Assembly: GCA_017522065.1 (NCBI GenBank)
Contig: JAFXAD010000058.1
Location: 1-64,000, forward strand
From: Bacteroidales bacterium
Lineage (GTDB): Bacteria; Bacteroidota; Bacteroidia; Bacteroidales; P3
DNA: 64,000 nucleotides
Reading direction: 5' to 3'
The position numbers and the translations under genes are program-made. Below are positions 19,005-29,128 of the stretch, one piece after another (the first letter of the stretch is position 1; every line of letters starts with the position of its first letter). Below the pieces are notes generated by a model. That model ran no database searches and was not told the DNA's origin. It saw only the letters and a program-made list of their open reading frames with translations.

Positions 19005-20672
19005 ATGGCAGACGACAAAAAGATTATCTTCTCGATGGTTGGCGTGGGCAAGCTGATTCCGCCAAGCCGCCAGATATTGAAAGACATTTATTTGAGCTTC
19101 TTCTACGGAGCCAAAATCGGCATCATCGGCCTCAACGGCAGCGGCAAGTCAAGCCTGCTGAAAATCATCGCCGGCGTCGACAAGGACTATCAGGGCGAGG
19201 TGGTCTTCGCACCTGGCTACAGCGTCGGCTACCTCGAGCAGGAGCCCAAACTGGACGACACCAAGACCGTCAAGGAGGTGGTGCAGGAAGCCGTGCAGGA
19301 CGTTGTCGACTGGCTGAAGGAATACGAAGAGGTCAACAATGCCTTCGCCGAGCCCGACGCCGACTTCGACAAGCTGTGCGAACGGCAGGGCGAGCTGACC
19401 GAACTGCTTGAGCAGCACGATGCCTGGAACCTCGACAGCCGCCTGGAGCGCGCTATGGACGCCCTGCGCTGCCCCGACGAGGACCAGCTGGTGAAGAACC
19501 TCAGTGGTGGCGAGCGTCGTCGCGTGGCACTGTGCCGCCTACTGCTGCAAGAGCCTGATATCCTGCTGCTTGACGAGCCTACCAACCACCTCGACGCCGA
19601 GTCGATCGAGTGGCTCGAGCACCACCTGCAGCAGTACAAAGGCACCGTCATCGCCGTCACGCACGACCGCTACTTCCTCGACAACGTGGCAGGATGGATA
19701 CTCGAACTGGACCGCGGCGAGGGCATCCCCTGGCAGGGCAACTACAGTAGCTGGCTCGACCAGAAGACACAGCGCCTGGCGATGGAAGAAAAGCAGGAAA
19801 GCAAGCGCCGCAAGACCCTGCAGCGCGAGCTGGAATGGGTGCGTATGGCCCCCAAGGCGCGCCACGCCAAGGGCAAAGCACGTCTGGCAGCCTACGACCG
19901 AATGATGAACGAGGACGTCAAGGAGAAGGAGCAGAACCTCGAAATCTTCATCCCCAACGGTCCGCGTCTGGGTAATAAAGTGCTTGAAGTAGAGGGCGTA
20001 AGCAAGGCCTACGGCGACAAGCTGCTCTACGAGAACCTCACCTTCTCGCTGCCTCCCGCCGGCATCGTCGGCGTCATCGGCCCCAACGGATGCGGCAAGA
20101 CGACCCTGTTCCGCCTCATCATGGGCCTCGAAAAGCCCGACACCGGCACCTTCACCGTCGGCGAGACGGTCAAAATCGGCTACGTCGACCAGCAGCACGT
20201 GCAGATCGACCCCGAAAAGTCGGTCTGGGAGGTGGTCAGCGAGGGCAACGAGCAGATACAGATGGGCGGCCGCCTGGTCAACAGCCGCGCCTACATCAGC
20301 CGCTTCAACTTCAGCGGCAACGACCAGAGCAAGAAAGCCGGCGTGCTCAGCGGCGGCGAGCGCAACCGCCTGCACCTGGCGCTGACACTGAAGAGCGAAG
20401 CCAACGTACTGCTCCTCGACGAGCCCACCAACGACATCGATGTCAATACGATGCGTGCCCTCGAGGAAGGTCTCGAGAACTTTGCCGGCTGCGCCGTGGT
20501 CATCAGCCACGACCGCTGGTTCCTCGACCGCATCTGCACCCACATCCTCGCTTTCGAGGGCGACTCGCAGGTCTACTTCTTCGAAGGCAGTTATTCCGAA
20601 TACGAAGAGAACCGTCGCAAACGCCTCGGCGACGACACGCCCCACCGCTTCCATTACAAAAAACTGCAATAG
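19005..20672 (+). CDS. ettA: ABC-F ATPase EttA (energy-dependent translational throttle)
   Basis: A 555-residue tandem ABC-F protein that acts on the ribosomal E site. First Walker A is GLNGSGKSS (42-50) and signature LSGGERRRVAL; the second half has GPNGCGKTT and LSGGERNRLHL. The charged linker between the halves includes the KARHAKGKAR stretch typical of EttA. Codons are strongly biased to C/G at the third position compared with neighbours, which suits a highly expressed gene. Confidence 0.94.
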   Translation: MADDKKIIFSMVGVGKLIPPSRQILKDIYLSFFYGAKIGIIGLNGSGKSSLLKIIAGVDKDYQGEVVFAPGYSVGYLEQEPKLDDTKTVKEVVQEAVQDVVDWLKEYEEVNNAFAEPDADFDKLCERQGELTELLEQHDAWNLDSRLERAMDALRCPDEDQLVKNLSGGERRRVALCRLLLQEPDILLLDEPTNHLDAESIEWLEHHLQQYKGTVIAVTHDRYFLDNVAGWILELDRGEGIPWQGNYSSWLDQKTQRLAMEEKQESKRRKTLQRELEWVRMAPKARHAKGKARLAAYDRMMNEDVKEKEQNLEIFIPNGPRLGNKVLEVEGVSKAYGDKLLYENLTFSLPPAGIVGVIGPNGCGKTTLFRLIMGLEKPDTGTFTVGETVKIGYVDQQHVQIDPEKSVWEVVSEGNEQIQMGGRLVNSRAYISRFNFSGNDQSKKAGVLSGGERNRLHLALTLKSEANVLLLDEPTNDIDVNTMRALEEGLENFAGCAVVISHDRWFLDRICTHILAFEGDSQVYFFEGSYSEYEENRRKRLGDDTPHRFHYKKLQ

Positions 20673-20725
20673 TGTCTTCAAAAAAAAAACGGCTTGCGGC
20701 AGCAGGCCAAACAGTAACGATTATT

Positions 20726-21466
20726 ATGAAAAAAATCTTTTGCCTCTTATTCTTGTTTCCCTGTCTGATGTATGCGCAGCACTCGCGACAGGCGCTCACG
20801 CAGCCCGACTACGACAGCTACAACCTGAAGGCGTGGCCCCGAATGATGACTGTCGTGCAAAAATACGAGTCGGGCAACGACATCAATTTTCAGGAAACCT
20901 ATTTATTCGACTCCACAGGGCACCTCAAGGAGTACCGCAAGCGCGGATTCGGTGGCGAGCAGGTGACGATCTATCCGCTCACGATGACCGACAGCGATGG
21001 CTGGAGCCGCATGGGGAACAGAATTTACAGGTTCGACTATGATGGCGACGTGCTGGAGGTGCGGCAGTACGACCAGCGAGGACGGTTGTATGGCTCCACG
21101 CACTGCATCTATGCCGAAGGCGGCAATATTGCGATGAGCATTGAATACAACTATTCGTCGGACAGCGGCGTGGTGGCAAAACGCACCGTCAGCACGTACG
21201 ACCGCAACGACCGCCTCGTGTCCGTAGAGCAATACACTGCCGACGAATTGCTGCTCTGGGCCGAAAAAAGAAAGTACGACAAGAAAGGCAACCTGAAGAA
21301 GCGGACACAAACCTTTTTTGACGATGGCAATACCGAAACCACTGTAGAACAGCGAATATATAGCTATGACCGATATGGTAACTGGACCAGTTGCCGCTAT
21401 GTGCTCAACGGAAAACCCATGTACGTTATTGAACGGCGTCTGGAATACTATGGCGAGAACCGGTAG
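20726..21466 (+). CDS. Secreted hypothetical protein with RHS/YD-like repeats
   Basis: The real start is the ATG at 20726; the open frame extends upstream only through an alternative frame of ettA. The 246-residue product has a signal peptide (KKIFCLLFLFPCLMYAQ, cleaved near 18). Its body contains short strand motifs of YD type, such as FDYDGDVLEVRQYDQRGRLYG and YDRNDRLVSVEQY, repeated about five times. Proteins like this are common periplasmic or surface proteins of unknown function in Bacteroidetes. Confidence 0.75.
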   Translation: MKKIFCLLFLFPCLMYAQHSRQALTQPDYDSYNLKAWPRMMTVVQKYESGNDINFQETYLFDSTGHLKEYRKRGFGGEQVTIYPLTMTDSDGWSRMGNRIYRFDYDGDVLEVRQYDQRGRLYGSTHCIYAEGGNIAMSIEYNYSSDSGVVAKRTVSTYDRNDRLVSVEQYTADELLLWAEKRKYDKKGNLKKRTQTFFDDGNTETTVEQRIYSYDRYGNWTSCRYVLNGKPMYVIERRLEYYGENR

Positions 21467-21575
21467 CTGACGATTTTGCCAAAGGCACTTGTTTGTTATG
21501 TGCAAAGTGCTGTAGAATAGTTCGATATATTGTCCTGTTGAAAAGTATTGACATATTATGTCAAACGGATTGTAT

Positions 21576-21583
21576 TATTTTTG
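21576..21583 (+). promoter_or_regulatory. -7 promoter element for dnaE
   Basis: TATTTTTG matches TAnnTTTG, 43 bp upstream of the dnaE start, in an AT-rich 159-bp spacer. Confidence 0.5.
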
Positions 21584-21625
21584 CTAATTTTACATTTTCA
21601 AAAATAAACCAATCTCTGTCGTAGT

Positions 21626-24600
21626 ATGCCATATTTCACACATTTACACGTCCACTCGCATTTCTCCATATTGGACGGAATGTCAAAAGTGCCGGACCTT
21701 ATAGGCAAATGTAAACGCAACGGCATGTATGCCATGGCCCTTACAGACCATGGTAACATGTTTGGCATTAAAGAACTTGTTGATAATGCCAAAAAGGAGA
21801 ACGGCAAGGTGAAGGATAAAATCAAGGAACTGGAGGCCCATAAGACAGAGTTGGAGGGCCAGCTGAAGGAGGTCGAGGAGAAGTATTCGAACACTACCGT
21901 GCCGGAAGGAACACCGAGTCTAAGCGACATTAAGGAAAGTATCGATTCGACTGATGCGCAGATCGCTACGCTCAAAACGCAGTTTTTCAAGCCTATTATC
22001 GGAATCGAGGCCTACTGTGCACACCGCACACTCTACGACAAAGATGCCAACGTCAAGGAGCGCGACCCCGAAACGGGACGCGAACGTATTGCAGACCGCA
22101 GCGGATGGCACCTGATTCTGCTTGCCAAAAACAAGACAGGCTACAGGAACCTGTGCAAACTCAGTTCGATAGCATTCACGGACGGATATTTCTACTCGCC
22201 ACGTATCGACCATAACCTGCTGGAGCAGTACCACCAAGGCATAATATGCTGTTCGGCATGTATCGGAGGCGAGATACCGCAGAAAATCCTGAAAGGAGAC
22301 ATTGCTGCTGCCGAAGAAGCAGTGCTGTGGTTCAAAAGACTCTTTGGCGACGATTTCTACCTCGAGCTGCAGCGCCACAAGACTGACAAACCCAATGCAG
22401 CCTACGATACGTACCCCAAACAGCAGAAGGTCAATGCGGTACTTGTCGAGTTCGCACGGAAGCACGATATCAAGATTGTCGCTACAAACGACGTCCACTT
22501 TGTCGAGGAAGAGCACGGCGAGGCGCACGACCGTCTCATCTGTCTCAGCACGGGCAAGGATTTCGACGACCCCGACCGTCTGCACTACACCAAACAGGAA
22601 TGGCTAAAGAGCCCGGACGAGATGGCCGAGATTTTCTCGGACCTTCCGGAGGCATTGGAAAATACGCGTGAAGTGGCCGATAAGGTGGAATCGTTCAGCA
22701 TCGATTCAGACCCCATTATGCCCGAGTTCGACATACCTGCCGCATTCGGAAGCGAAGACGAATACCGTCAGCGCATCAGCGAACAGGAATTGTTTGACGA
22801 GTTCACCCGCAACGAGAAAGGCGAGGTGGTCATGAGTCAGGAAAAGGCCGAGAAGAAGATTGACAAACTTGGAGGCTACGACAAGCTATACCGAATCAAA
22901 TTCGAGGCCGACTATTTGGCACAACTCGTGTGGCAAGGAGCCCGAAAGCGTTACTTGGCGGACAGACAGGATTTGTCCGAGCAGTCGTCCTTGTCGGAAA
23001 TCCAATCGGCCTTGAGCGAAGAAATACGTGAGCGCATTACCTTCGAACTGCATACGATAAAGACCATGGGTTTTCCCGGCTATTTTCTGATTGTTGCCGA
23101 CTATATACGCGGAGCACGCGAGGAACTGGGAGTGAGCGTAGGACCAGGACGTGGCTCGGCGGCAGGTAGCGTGGTGGCCTATTGCCTATGGATCACCGAT
23201 ATAGATCCCTTGAAGTATGACTTGCTGTTTGAACGTTTCTTGAATCCGGACCGAATCTCGCTGCCTGATATCGACGTCGACTTCGACGATGCCGGTCGTG
23301 GTAGGGTTTTGGATTGGATTACAGAGAAATATGGCAAGGAGAAGGTGGCTCATATCATCACCTACGGCACTATGGCAAGCAAATCGGCCATCGCCGACGT
23401 GGGTCGCATACAGAAAGTGCCGCTCGGTGTTGTGAACCAGATAAAAGGATATATACCCGACCGCGGATTCCCGGAGAATGTCAAGGACGAAAAGGGCAAG
23501 TCGCCCAAGGTGAACCTCAAAAACTGCTACAGGTATGTCCCGGAGCTGCGTACTATTATGGAGATGCCTGATGCGGAGAGGTTTATGGATGTGCCGGCAG
23601 GTGAGCTGAAGTCGATGCTGACATACGCCGAGGAGTTGGAGGACACGAACCGTCAGACAGGCATCCACGCCTGCGGTGTCATTATCGGTGCTGATGACCT
23701 GACCAAGTTCGCCCCGATGTGTACCATCAAAGACAAGGATTCGGGCGAGGACGTGCTGGTGACGCAATATGACGGACATGTCGTCGAGACGGTGGGACTG
23801 ATAAAGATGGACTTCCTTGGCCTGAAGAACTTGACAATCATTAAAGAAGCACTTCAGTCTATCAAGAAAAGCCATGGAATAGATATAGATATCGACCATA
23901 TTCCTATCGACGATGAGTTGACATATAAACTCTTCTGCGACGGCAACACGGTCGGCACGTTCCAGTTCGAATCGGCCGGAATGCAGAAATACCTGCGTGA
24001 GCTGCAGCCTCATGTTTTCGAGGACCTCATCGCTATGAATGCCCTCTATCGCCCGGGTCCCATGGATTATATACCGGATTTCATCGACCGCAAACTTGGT
24101 CGTAAGCCTGTCGAGTACGATATTCCATGTATGGAGAAGTACTTGAAAGACACATACGGTATCACTGTTTATCAGGAGCAGGTGATGCTTCTCTCGCGCC
24201 AGCTTGCCAATTTCACTCGCGGTCAGAGCGATACGCTCCGAAAGGCCATGGGTAAGAAGCAGATTGAGAAGATGAACGAGCTGGAGGTACTGTTCTACGA
24301 GGGGGGCGAAAAAAACGGACATCCCAAGGAGACGCTGCACAAGATATGGGAGGACTGGAAGAAATTCGCGTCGTACGCCTTCAACAAGTCGCATGCCACG
24401 TGCTATTCGTGGGTCGCCTATCAGACGGCATACCTCAAGGCGCATTACCCGGCCGAGTATATGGCTGCGGTTATGACATCGTCGCTGAGCGACATCACCC
24501 GAGTCACGGAACTGATGGAGGATTGCCGCAAGAATGGTATAGAGATACTTGCACCATGCGTGAACGAGTCTGGAATCAATTTTACGGTCAACGAGAAGGG

Positions 24601-25657
24601 GCAGATACGTTTTGGGTTGAGTGCCATCAAAGGAATGGGCGAGGCAGCGGCAAACGCCATCATCGCTGAAAGGGAGGCTAACGGCCCGTACGAGGACGTG
24701 TTCGACCTGCTTGACCGCATCGACATGAAGGCTGTCAACAGGAAGAACCTCGAAGTGCTTGTCAAGTCGGGAGCCATGGACCAATTGAAAGGTATGCATA
24801 GGGCACAGTACATGCATCGCGATGTGCCAAGCGACAATGCACCAACATTCTTGGAAAAACTGATACGATGGCAAATGCATAAACGTGATGCAGCCAACAG
24901 CGGACAGATAGACCTGTTTGCCAGCACCGAGGAACTGAAGACGGAGGCCCGCCCCTCGATACCCGAATGTGAGCCGTGGACCAGCCTGGAGCAATGCAAT
25001 TACGAGAAAGAGGTGGTCGGTTTTTACCTCACGGGACACCCGCTGAATGACTATAAGGAAGAGATGTACAACTATGCGACAATAAGCGTTGTGCAACTCA
25101 ACGACTTGGAGCCGCTCGTGACTCGACGCGAGGTGAGGTTCGGGGGTATCGTGACAGAGGCATTCTCGGGAATATCGCAGAAGACCGGCGACCCATACGG
25201 AAGTATGACGATAGAGGACTACATGGGCTCGTACCAGTTGCGCCTGTATGGTAAAGACTGTTTGAAATACCGTTCGTTCTGCGTAAATGGACTTTTCGTC
25301 TTTGTGCAAGCCGAAATCGTTCAGAAAACTTTCAAGAAAGACGGCATCGAGACCAAACTGAAACCGCGCATCAACATAACTAACATGCTGCTGCTGAAGG
25401 ATGTGATGGAGACTTACACCAAGTCGATGAATTTCCATATCGACCTGAAGGATTTGACTGACGATTTCTGCTCGCGCCTGAAGAAACTTGTGCGCCAGAA
25501 TCGTGGCAAAGTGCAGCTGACGGTGAATGTCGACGACCGCGACAACGGGATGTCGCTCTTCATGTCGTCGGGCGATATGAATGTCGAACCCAAGGTGTTT
25601 TCAAAACTGCTGTCCGAAATGACAGAAGTCAAACAGATAACTTTTAACGGGAAGTGA
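21626..25657 (+). CDS. dnaE: DNA polymerase III subunit alpha
   Basis: A 1343-residue replicative polymerase. The PHP domain opens with HLHVHSHFSILDG (6-18). The PolIII palm is seen in GPGRGSAAGS and PDIDVDFDD, where the catalytic acidic residues lie. C-terminal helix-hairpin-helix and OB regions follow (FGGIVTEAF). A charged insertion of about 60 residues (about 57-118), predicted coiled coil, interrupts the PHP domain; I believe similar insertions occur in other Bacteroidetes DnaE. The stop codon overlaps the next start by one base. Confidence 0.96.
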   Translation: MPYFTHLHVHSHFSILDGMSKVPDLIGKCKRNGMYAMALTDHGNMFGIKELVDNAKKENGKVKDKIKELEAHKTELEGQLKEVEEKYSNTTVPEGTPSLSDIKESIDSTDAQIATLKTQFFKPIIGIEAYCAHRTLYDKDANVKERDPETGRERIADRSGWHLILLAKNKTGYRNLCKLSSIAFTDGYFYSPRIDHNLLEQYHQGIICCSACIGGEIPQKILKGDIAAAEEAVLWFKRLFGDDFYLELQRHKTDKPNAAYDTYPKQQKVNAVLVEFARKHDIKIVATNDVHFVEEEHGEAHDRLICLSTGKDFDDPDRLHYTKQEWLKSPDEMAEIFSDLPEALENTREVADKVESFSIDSDPIMPEFDIPAAFGSEDEYRQRISEQELFDEFTRNEKGEVVMSQEKAEKKIDKLGGYDKLYRIKFEADYLAQLVWQGARKRYLADRQDLSEQSSLSEIQSALSEEIRERITFELHTIKTMGFPGYFLIVADYIRGAREELGVSVGPGRGSAAGSVVAYCLWITDIDPLKYDLLFERFLNPDRISLPDIDVDFDDAGRGRVLDWITEKYGKEKVAHIITYGTMASKSAIADVGRIQKVPLGVVNQIKGYIPDRGFPENVKDEKGKSPKVNLKNCYRYVPELRTIMEMPDAERFMDVPAGELKSMLTYAEELEDTNRQTGIHACGVIIGADDLTKFAPMCTIKDKDSGEDVLVTQYDGHVVETVGLIKMDFLGLKNLTIIKEALQSIKKSHGIDIDIDHIPIDDELTYKLFCDGNTVGTFQFESAGMQKYLRELQPHVFEDLIAMNALYRPGPMDYIPDFIDRKLGRKPVEYDIPCMEKYLKDTYGITVYQEQVMLLSRQLANFTRGQSDTLRKAMGKKQIEKMNELEVLFYEGGEKNGHPKETLHKIWEDWKKFASYAFNKSHATCYSWVAYQTAYLKAHYPAEYMAAVMTSSLSDITRVTELMEDCRKNGIEILAPCVNESGINFTVNEKGQIRFGLSAIKGMGEAAANAIIAEREANGPYEDVFDLLDRIDMKAVNRKNLEVLVKSGAMDQLKGMHRAQYMHRDVPSDNAPTFLEKLIRWQMHKRDAANSGQIDLFASTEELKTEARPSIPECEPWTSLEQCNYEKEVVGFYLTGHPLNDYKEEMYNYATISVVQLNDLEPLVTRREVRFGGIVTEAFSGISQKTGDPYGSMTIEDYMGSYQLRLYGKDCLKYRSFCVNGLFVFVQAEIVQKTFKKDGIETKLKPRINITNMLLLKDVMETYTKSMNFHIDLKDLTDDFCSRLKKLVRQNRGKVQLTVNVDDRDNGMSLFMSSGDMNVEPKVFSKLLSEMTEVKQITFNGK

Positions 25658-26553
25658 TGAAAGAGAGGATGTTGTATACTCCGGTTGCTGTTGAGCGCGC
25701 AGGATTCGATATTGGATTCGACGACAAGGTGATGCTTGTAGGCTCCTGTTTTACGGAGAATATGGGTAAGAAGATGGAGGACTTGGGTTTCTGTGTGAAT
25801 ATCAATCCGTATGGAATACTGTACAATCCGCTGTCGCTGGCTGATGCCATGACGCGTTGCATGGACAATGTCAAGATAGAGGAGGAGGACCTCGTCTGTC
25901 GTGATGGATTGTGGCATTCGTGGCACCATCATGGAAGTTTTTCGCGGAGGGAGAAATCGGATTGTCTCGATGTGTGCAACGCGAGTACAGAAAAGGCAAA
26001 CCACTTTCTGGCCGAGTGCAACACTCTGATTGTCACCATGGGGTCGTCGTGGCTGTACCGCATAGAGGGCAACGCGTTTGGCGAGCAGAATAATGGGATG
26101 GCTGTAGGCAACTGCCACAAGGTGCCGGCATCAAGTTTCAGAAAGACCATTGCCTCGGTCGAGGAGATTGTGGAAGCGTGGAAGCCGCTGTGCAAGCGTC
26201 TGATAGATAGTGGTAAAAGACTTGTGTTTACGGTAAGTCCGGTAAGGCATAATGCATACGGTGCCCATGGAAATGCTTTAGGCAAGGCTATACTGCTGGT
26301 GGCAATCGACAAACTTGTAAACGAACTGAGCTGCGATGCTGCGAGGATTGCTTATTTTCCTTCGTATGAGATTGTTATGGACGAGTTGCGCGACTATAGG
26401 TTTTATGCTGACGATATGCTGCATCCATCATCGTTGGCAGAGGAAATAGTTTGGCAGCGATTCCAGCAGACGTTCATGAGCAAGGAAACGATGGAACGAT
26501 GCGATGAAGAGGAAAAACGGCTCCGTCGTATGTCGCATCGGGCACTGCATTGA
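25657..26553 (+). CDS. GSCFA domain protein
   Basis: A 298-residue protein named for its VGSCFTENMG motif (about 28-37), characteristic of the GSCFA family in the SGNH/GDSL hydrolase group. Later blocks include TMGSSWLY, FTVSPVRH and a DDMLHPS that could supply the catalytic Asp-His pair. The natural substrate is unknown. The ATG at 25657 overlaps the dnaE stop; a GTG one codon earlier is possible. Confidence 0.88.
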   Translation: MKERMLYTPVAVERAGFDIGFDDKVMLVGSCFTENMGKKMEDLGFCVNINPYGILYNPLSLADAMTRCMDNVKIEEEDLVCRDGLWHSWHHHGSFSRREKSDCLDVCNASTEKANHFLAECNTLIVTMGSSWLYRIEGNAFGEQNNGMAVGNCHKVPASSFRKTIASVEEIVEAWKPLCKRLIDSGKRLVFTVSPVRHNAYGAHGNALGKAILLVAIDKLVNELSCDAARIAYFPSYEIVMDELRDYRFYADDMLHPSSLAEEIVWQRFQQTFMSKETMERCDEEEKRLRRMSHRALH

Positions 26554-26616
26554 AGCTAATGGCTTAGACTGTTGAAACATATATAGTTGAACATAATTAA
26601 AGAAAATATTTCAAAG

Positions 26617-27633
26617 ATGAAAAAAAACATTGCTTTAGTGATGGGAGGCTTTTCGGGCGAGCACCAGATATCCATCAATAGCGGATGTCAGGTGTACGAA
26701 TCGTTGGATAAGGACAAATATAATGTATATAAGATTGTTGTGGGCTCGTCGGATAATGGGGTTATCGACCGCCATCAGTGGTATTGGCTTGCCGACGATG
26801 GCACGCGTCGTCCGATAGACCGTTCGGACTTTACCGTTACCGACAATGGTCAGAAGGTCCGTTTCGACTTGGCATTCATTATCATACATGGCAATCCTGG
26901 CGAAAACGGTGTCTTGCAGGGCTATTTCGACCTGCTTGGCATAAGATACACCACATGCGGATTCTACACATCGTCGCTGACATTCAACAAGGGATATTGC
27001 AATGCTGTCGTCCGCAGCTATCATATTGTGAAAGTGGCAAAATCGAGATTGTATTACAAAGGCCAGCATGTCGACACAAAGGACATCAAGGAGCGTCTCG
27101 GATTCCCTGTGTTCGTCAAGCCGGCATCGGGGGGCAGCAGTGTCGCCACAACCAAGGTGAAAAGGATGGAGGAGTTGATGCCCGCAATCGAAGAGGCCTT
27201 TACGGAAGACGATGCCGTCTTGGTCGAGGAGTTTGTGCAGGGGCGTGAGTTCGACTGCGGCGTGATGAAAATCAAGGGCAAGAAATATGTGTTTCCAATC
27301 ACCGAGATAATCCCGATAGGCGGGCATGAGTTTTTCGACTATGCTGCCAAGTACGACGGCTTTTCGAACGAGGTGACTCCCGCCGAGGTCGACGGGGCGG
27401 TTGCCGAAGAGATACAGGACGTTTCGTCGAAACTGTATGATTTGCTCAACTGCCGCGGTGTGGTCCGCTTCGACTATATTTACAACGAAGAGCGCCAGCG
27501 CCTCACCTTCCTCGAAGTCAACACTATCCCCGGCCAGAGTGCCGAGAGCATTGTCCCCAAACAGGCCCGTGCCATGGGTATCAGCACCGCGCAGCTCTAC
27601 GAGATGATCATCGAAGATGCGTTGGGAGAATAG
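26617..27633 (+). CDS. ddl: D-alanine--D-alanine ligase
   Basis: A 338-residue ATP-grasp enzyme making the D-Ala-D-Ala dipeptide of peptidoglycan. The start is the ATG at 26617 (MKKNIALVMGG); an upstream in-frame TTG at 26587 is rejected because homology-like sequence begins here. Visible motifs are GGFSGEHQIS (glycine-rich, residues 9-18), HGNPGENG, the ATP-grasp GREFDCGVM, and FLEVNTIPG near the C terminus with metal-binding residues. Confidence 0.95.
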   Translation: MKKNIALVMGGFSGEHQISINSGCQVYESLDKDKYNVYKIVVGSSDNGVIDRHQWYWLADDGTRRPIDRSDFTVTDNGQKVRFDLAFIIIHGNPGENGVLQGYFDLLGIRYTTCGFYTSSLTFNKGYCNAVVRSYHIVKVAKSRLYYKGQHVDTKDIKERLGFPVFVKPASGGSSVATTKVKRMEELMPAIEEAFTEDDAVLVEEFVQGREFDCGVMKIKGKKYVFPITEIIPIGGHEFFDYAAKYDGFSNEVTPAEVDGAVAEEIQDVSSKLYDLLNCRGVVRFDYIYNEERQRLTFLEVNTIPGQSAESIVPKQARAMGISTAQLYEMIIEDALGE

Positions 27634-27662
27634 GATGCAGAAACATACGATAATAATAAATC

Positions 27663-28193
27663 ATGGATAATATAATTCTAAAATCATTGCGGGAGCGACG
27701 CAGTGTGCGCTCGTTCAGGCCGGAACAGATTAAAGACGAAGAACTTCGCGCAGTGCTCGAGGCTGGAACGTATGCACCGACGGGAATGAACAAGCAAGAC
27801 CCGTGGATCGTGGCTGTACAGAATCCGGACATTATCAAGCAGTTGGTGTCGATGAATTCGAAATTCACGGAGCAGGAAGGCAATCCGTATTATGACGCGC
27901 CTACGATAGTATTGGTATTCTGTTCGCAACCAGAGGTGTGGCCAAACGGTTTCGCCGACGGTACCCTTGTACTCGGCAACATGATGAACGCCGCCCATGC
28001 CATAGGGTTGGGCAGCTGCTGGATAAACCGTGAGCGACAGATGTTTGCCACCGACGAGGGTCGTGAACTTATGGGCCTACTCGGCTTGCCCGAAGGTCTG
28101 ATGGGTGTTGGCGCTATTGCGTTGGGCTATCCGGCTGTTCCGCTCCGCCCGGCCCGTCCGCGTAAAGAGAACTACTATCGCATAGTGAAATGA
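27663..28193 (+). CDS. Nitroreductase family protein
   Basis: A 176-residue FMN-dependent oxidoreductase. The RRSVRSFRPEQI segment near the N terminus (11-22) and the GSCWINRER and LGLPEGLMGVGAIALGYP blocks are typical of the NfsA/FRP superfamily. The physiological substrate is not predictable. Its stop overlaps the following start by four bases. Confidence 0.9.
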   Translation: MDNIILKSLRERRSVRSFRPEQIKDEELRAVLEAGTYAPTGMNKQDPWIVAVQNPDIIKQLVSMNSKFTEQEGNPYYDAPTIVLVFCSQPEVWPNGFADGTLVLGNMMNAAHAIGLGSCWINRERQMFATDEGRELMGLLGLPEGLMGVGAIALGYPAVPLRPARPRKENYYRIVK

Positions 28194-28951
28194 CAATGGA
28201 AGTAGACAAAGCCATAGCCGAGATGCTGCGTGGCTATGCCGACAAGTATGAGACGCGCGACTTCATTGTCGGCGACCCGTCGTGGTATATGCATCAGGTA
28301 GAGGGAAACCTCAACAGAGAGTCGATGGCGTTCCTGGCATCGGTGTTCAGTTTTGGAAGCCGTGAGCAGTTCATGCCAAAGATTGCCAGTCTGCTTGAGT
28401 GGAGTCGCGGTGACATCGACAACTGGCTTCGCAGCGGCGAATTCCGCCAGAGGTTCCGTCCCGACGACACCCACTGCTTCTACCGTTTATATACCTACGG
28501 GAGTACGGCGCGGTTTCTTGAAGCATACAGCCGTCTGCTGAACAGTCATGGAAGCCTTGGCGAGTATGTGCATGCCAATGCATCTGCCGGAATTGAAGCG
28601 GTGGCATCGATCTGTAAATATTTCGGAGACTGCGGAGCCGGGGCCATTGTGCCTAAGGACACCACATCGTCGTGCAAAAGAGTATGTATGTTCATGCGTT
28701 GGATGGTGCGCGACAATTCGCCTGTCGATCTTGGACTTTGGTCGTCATTCATTGACAAGCGGACTCTGATAATGCCGATGGATACCCACGTCGTAACCCA
28801 GTCGGTCAGGCTGGGCCTGCTGACAAGCCGCACGGCCTCAATGTCGGCTGCCCGACGGCTGACGATGGCCATGAGCACCGTTTTTCCCGACGACCCATTA
28901 AAGGGCGACTTCGCTCTGTTCGGATATGGAGTCAACAATAAAAATAAATAG
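28190..28951 (+). CDS. DUF2400 / TIGR02757 family protein
   Basis: A 253-residue protein of a conserved family without defined function. The segment MPMDTHVVTQSVRLGLL resembles the catalytic-Asp region of endonuclease III (PVDTHVFRVSERIGL in the nth gene of this window), suggesting distant membership of the helix-hairpin-helix DNA glycosylase fold; that link is inference. It is coupled to the nitroreductase gene by ATGA. Confidence 0.85.
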   Translation: MTMEVDKAIAEMLRGYADKYETRDFIVGDPSWYMHQVEGNLNRESMAFLASVFSFGSREQFMPKIASLLEWSRGDIDNWLRSGEFRQRFRPDDTHCFYRLYTYGSTARFLEAYSRLLNSHGSLGEYVHANASAGIEAVASICKYFGDCGAGAIVPKDTTSSCKRVCMFMRWMVRDNSPVDLGLWSSFIDKRTLIMPMDTHVVTQSVRLGLLTSRTASMSAARRLTMAMSTVFPDDPLKGDFALFGYGVNNKNK

Positions 28952-29128
28952 AAAAACCGCGTTTTGTAAGTGATTGTAATATAACAGTTTTATTATTGCG
29001 TTGTAAAATAAAGACATTTTTTTTACAATCAGTTGTTGATAATTCGGAAAAATGTAGTAATTTAGCATTGCGAAAGGAGTGGAATCCTGACGTTAAAAAA
29101 GTAGAATAAAAAATTAAAAATTAATAAT

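Noticed and set aside
19539..20681. Large antisense frame in ettA
   Set aside because: An artefact of high GC at third codon positions.
20090..20725. Upstream extension of the secreted protein
   Set aside because: This part is an alternative frame of ettA; the signal peptide starts at 20726.
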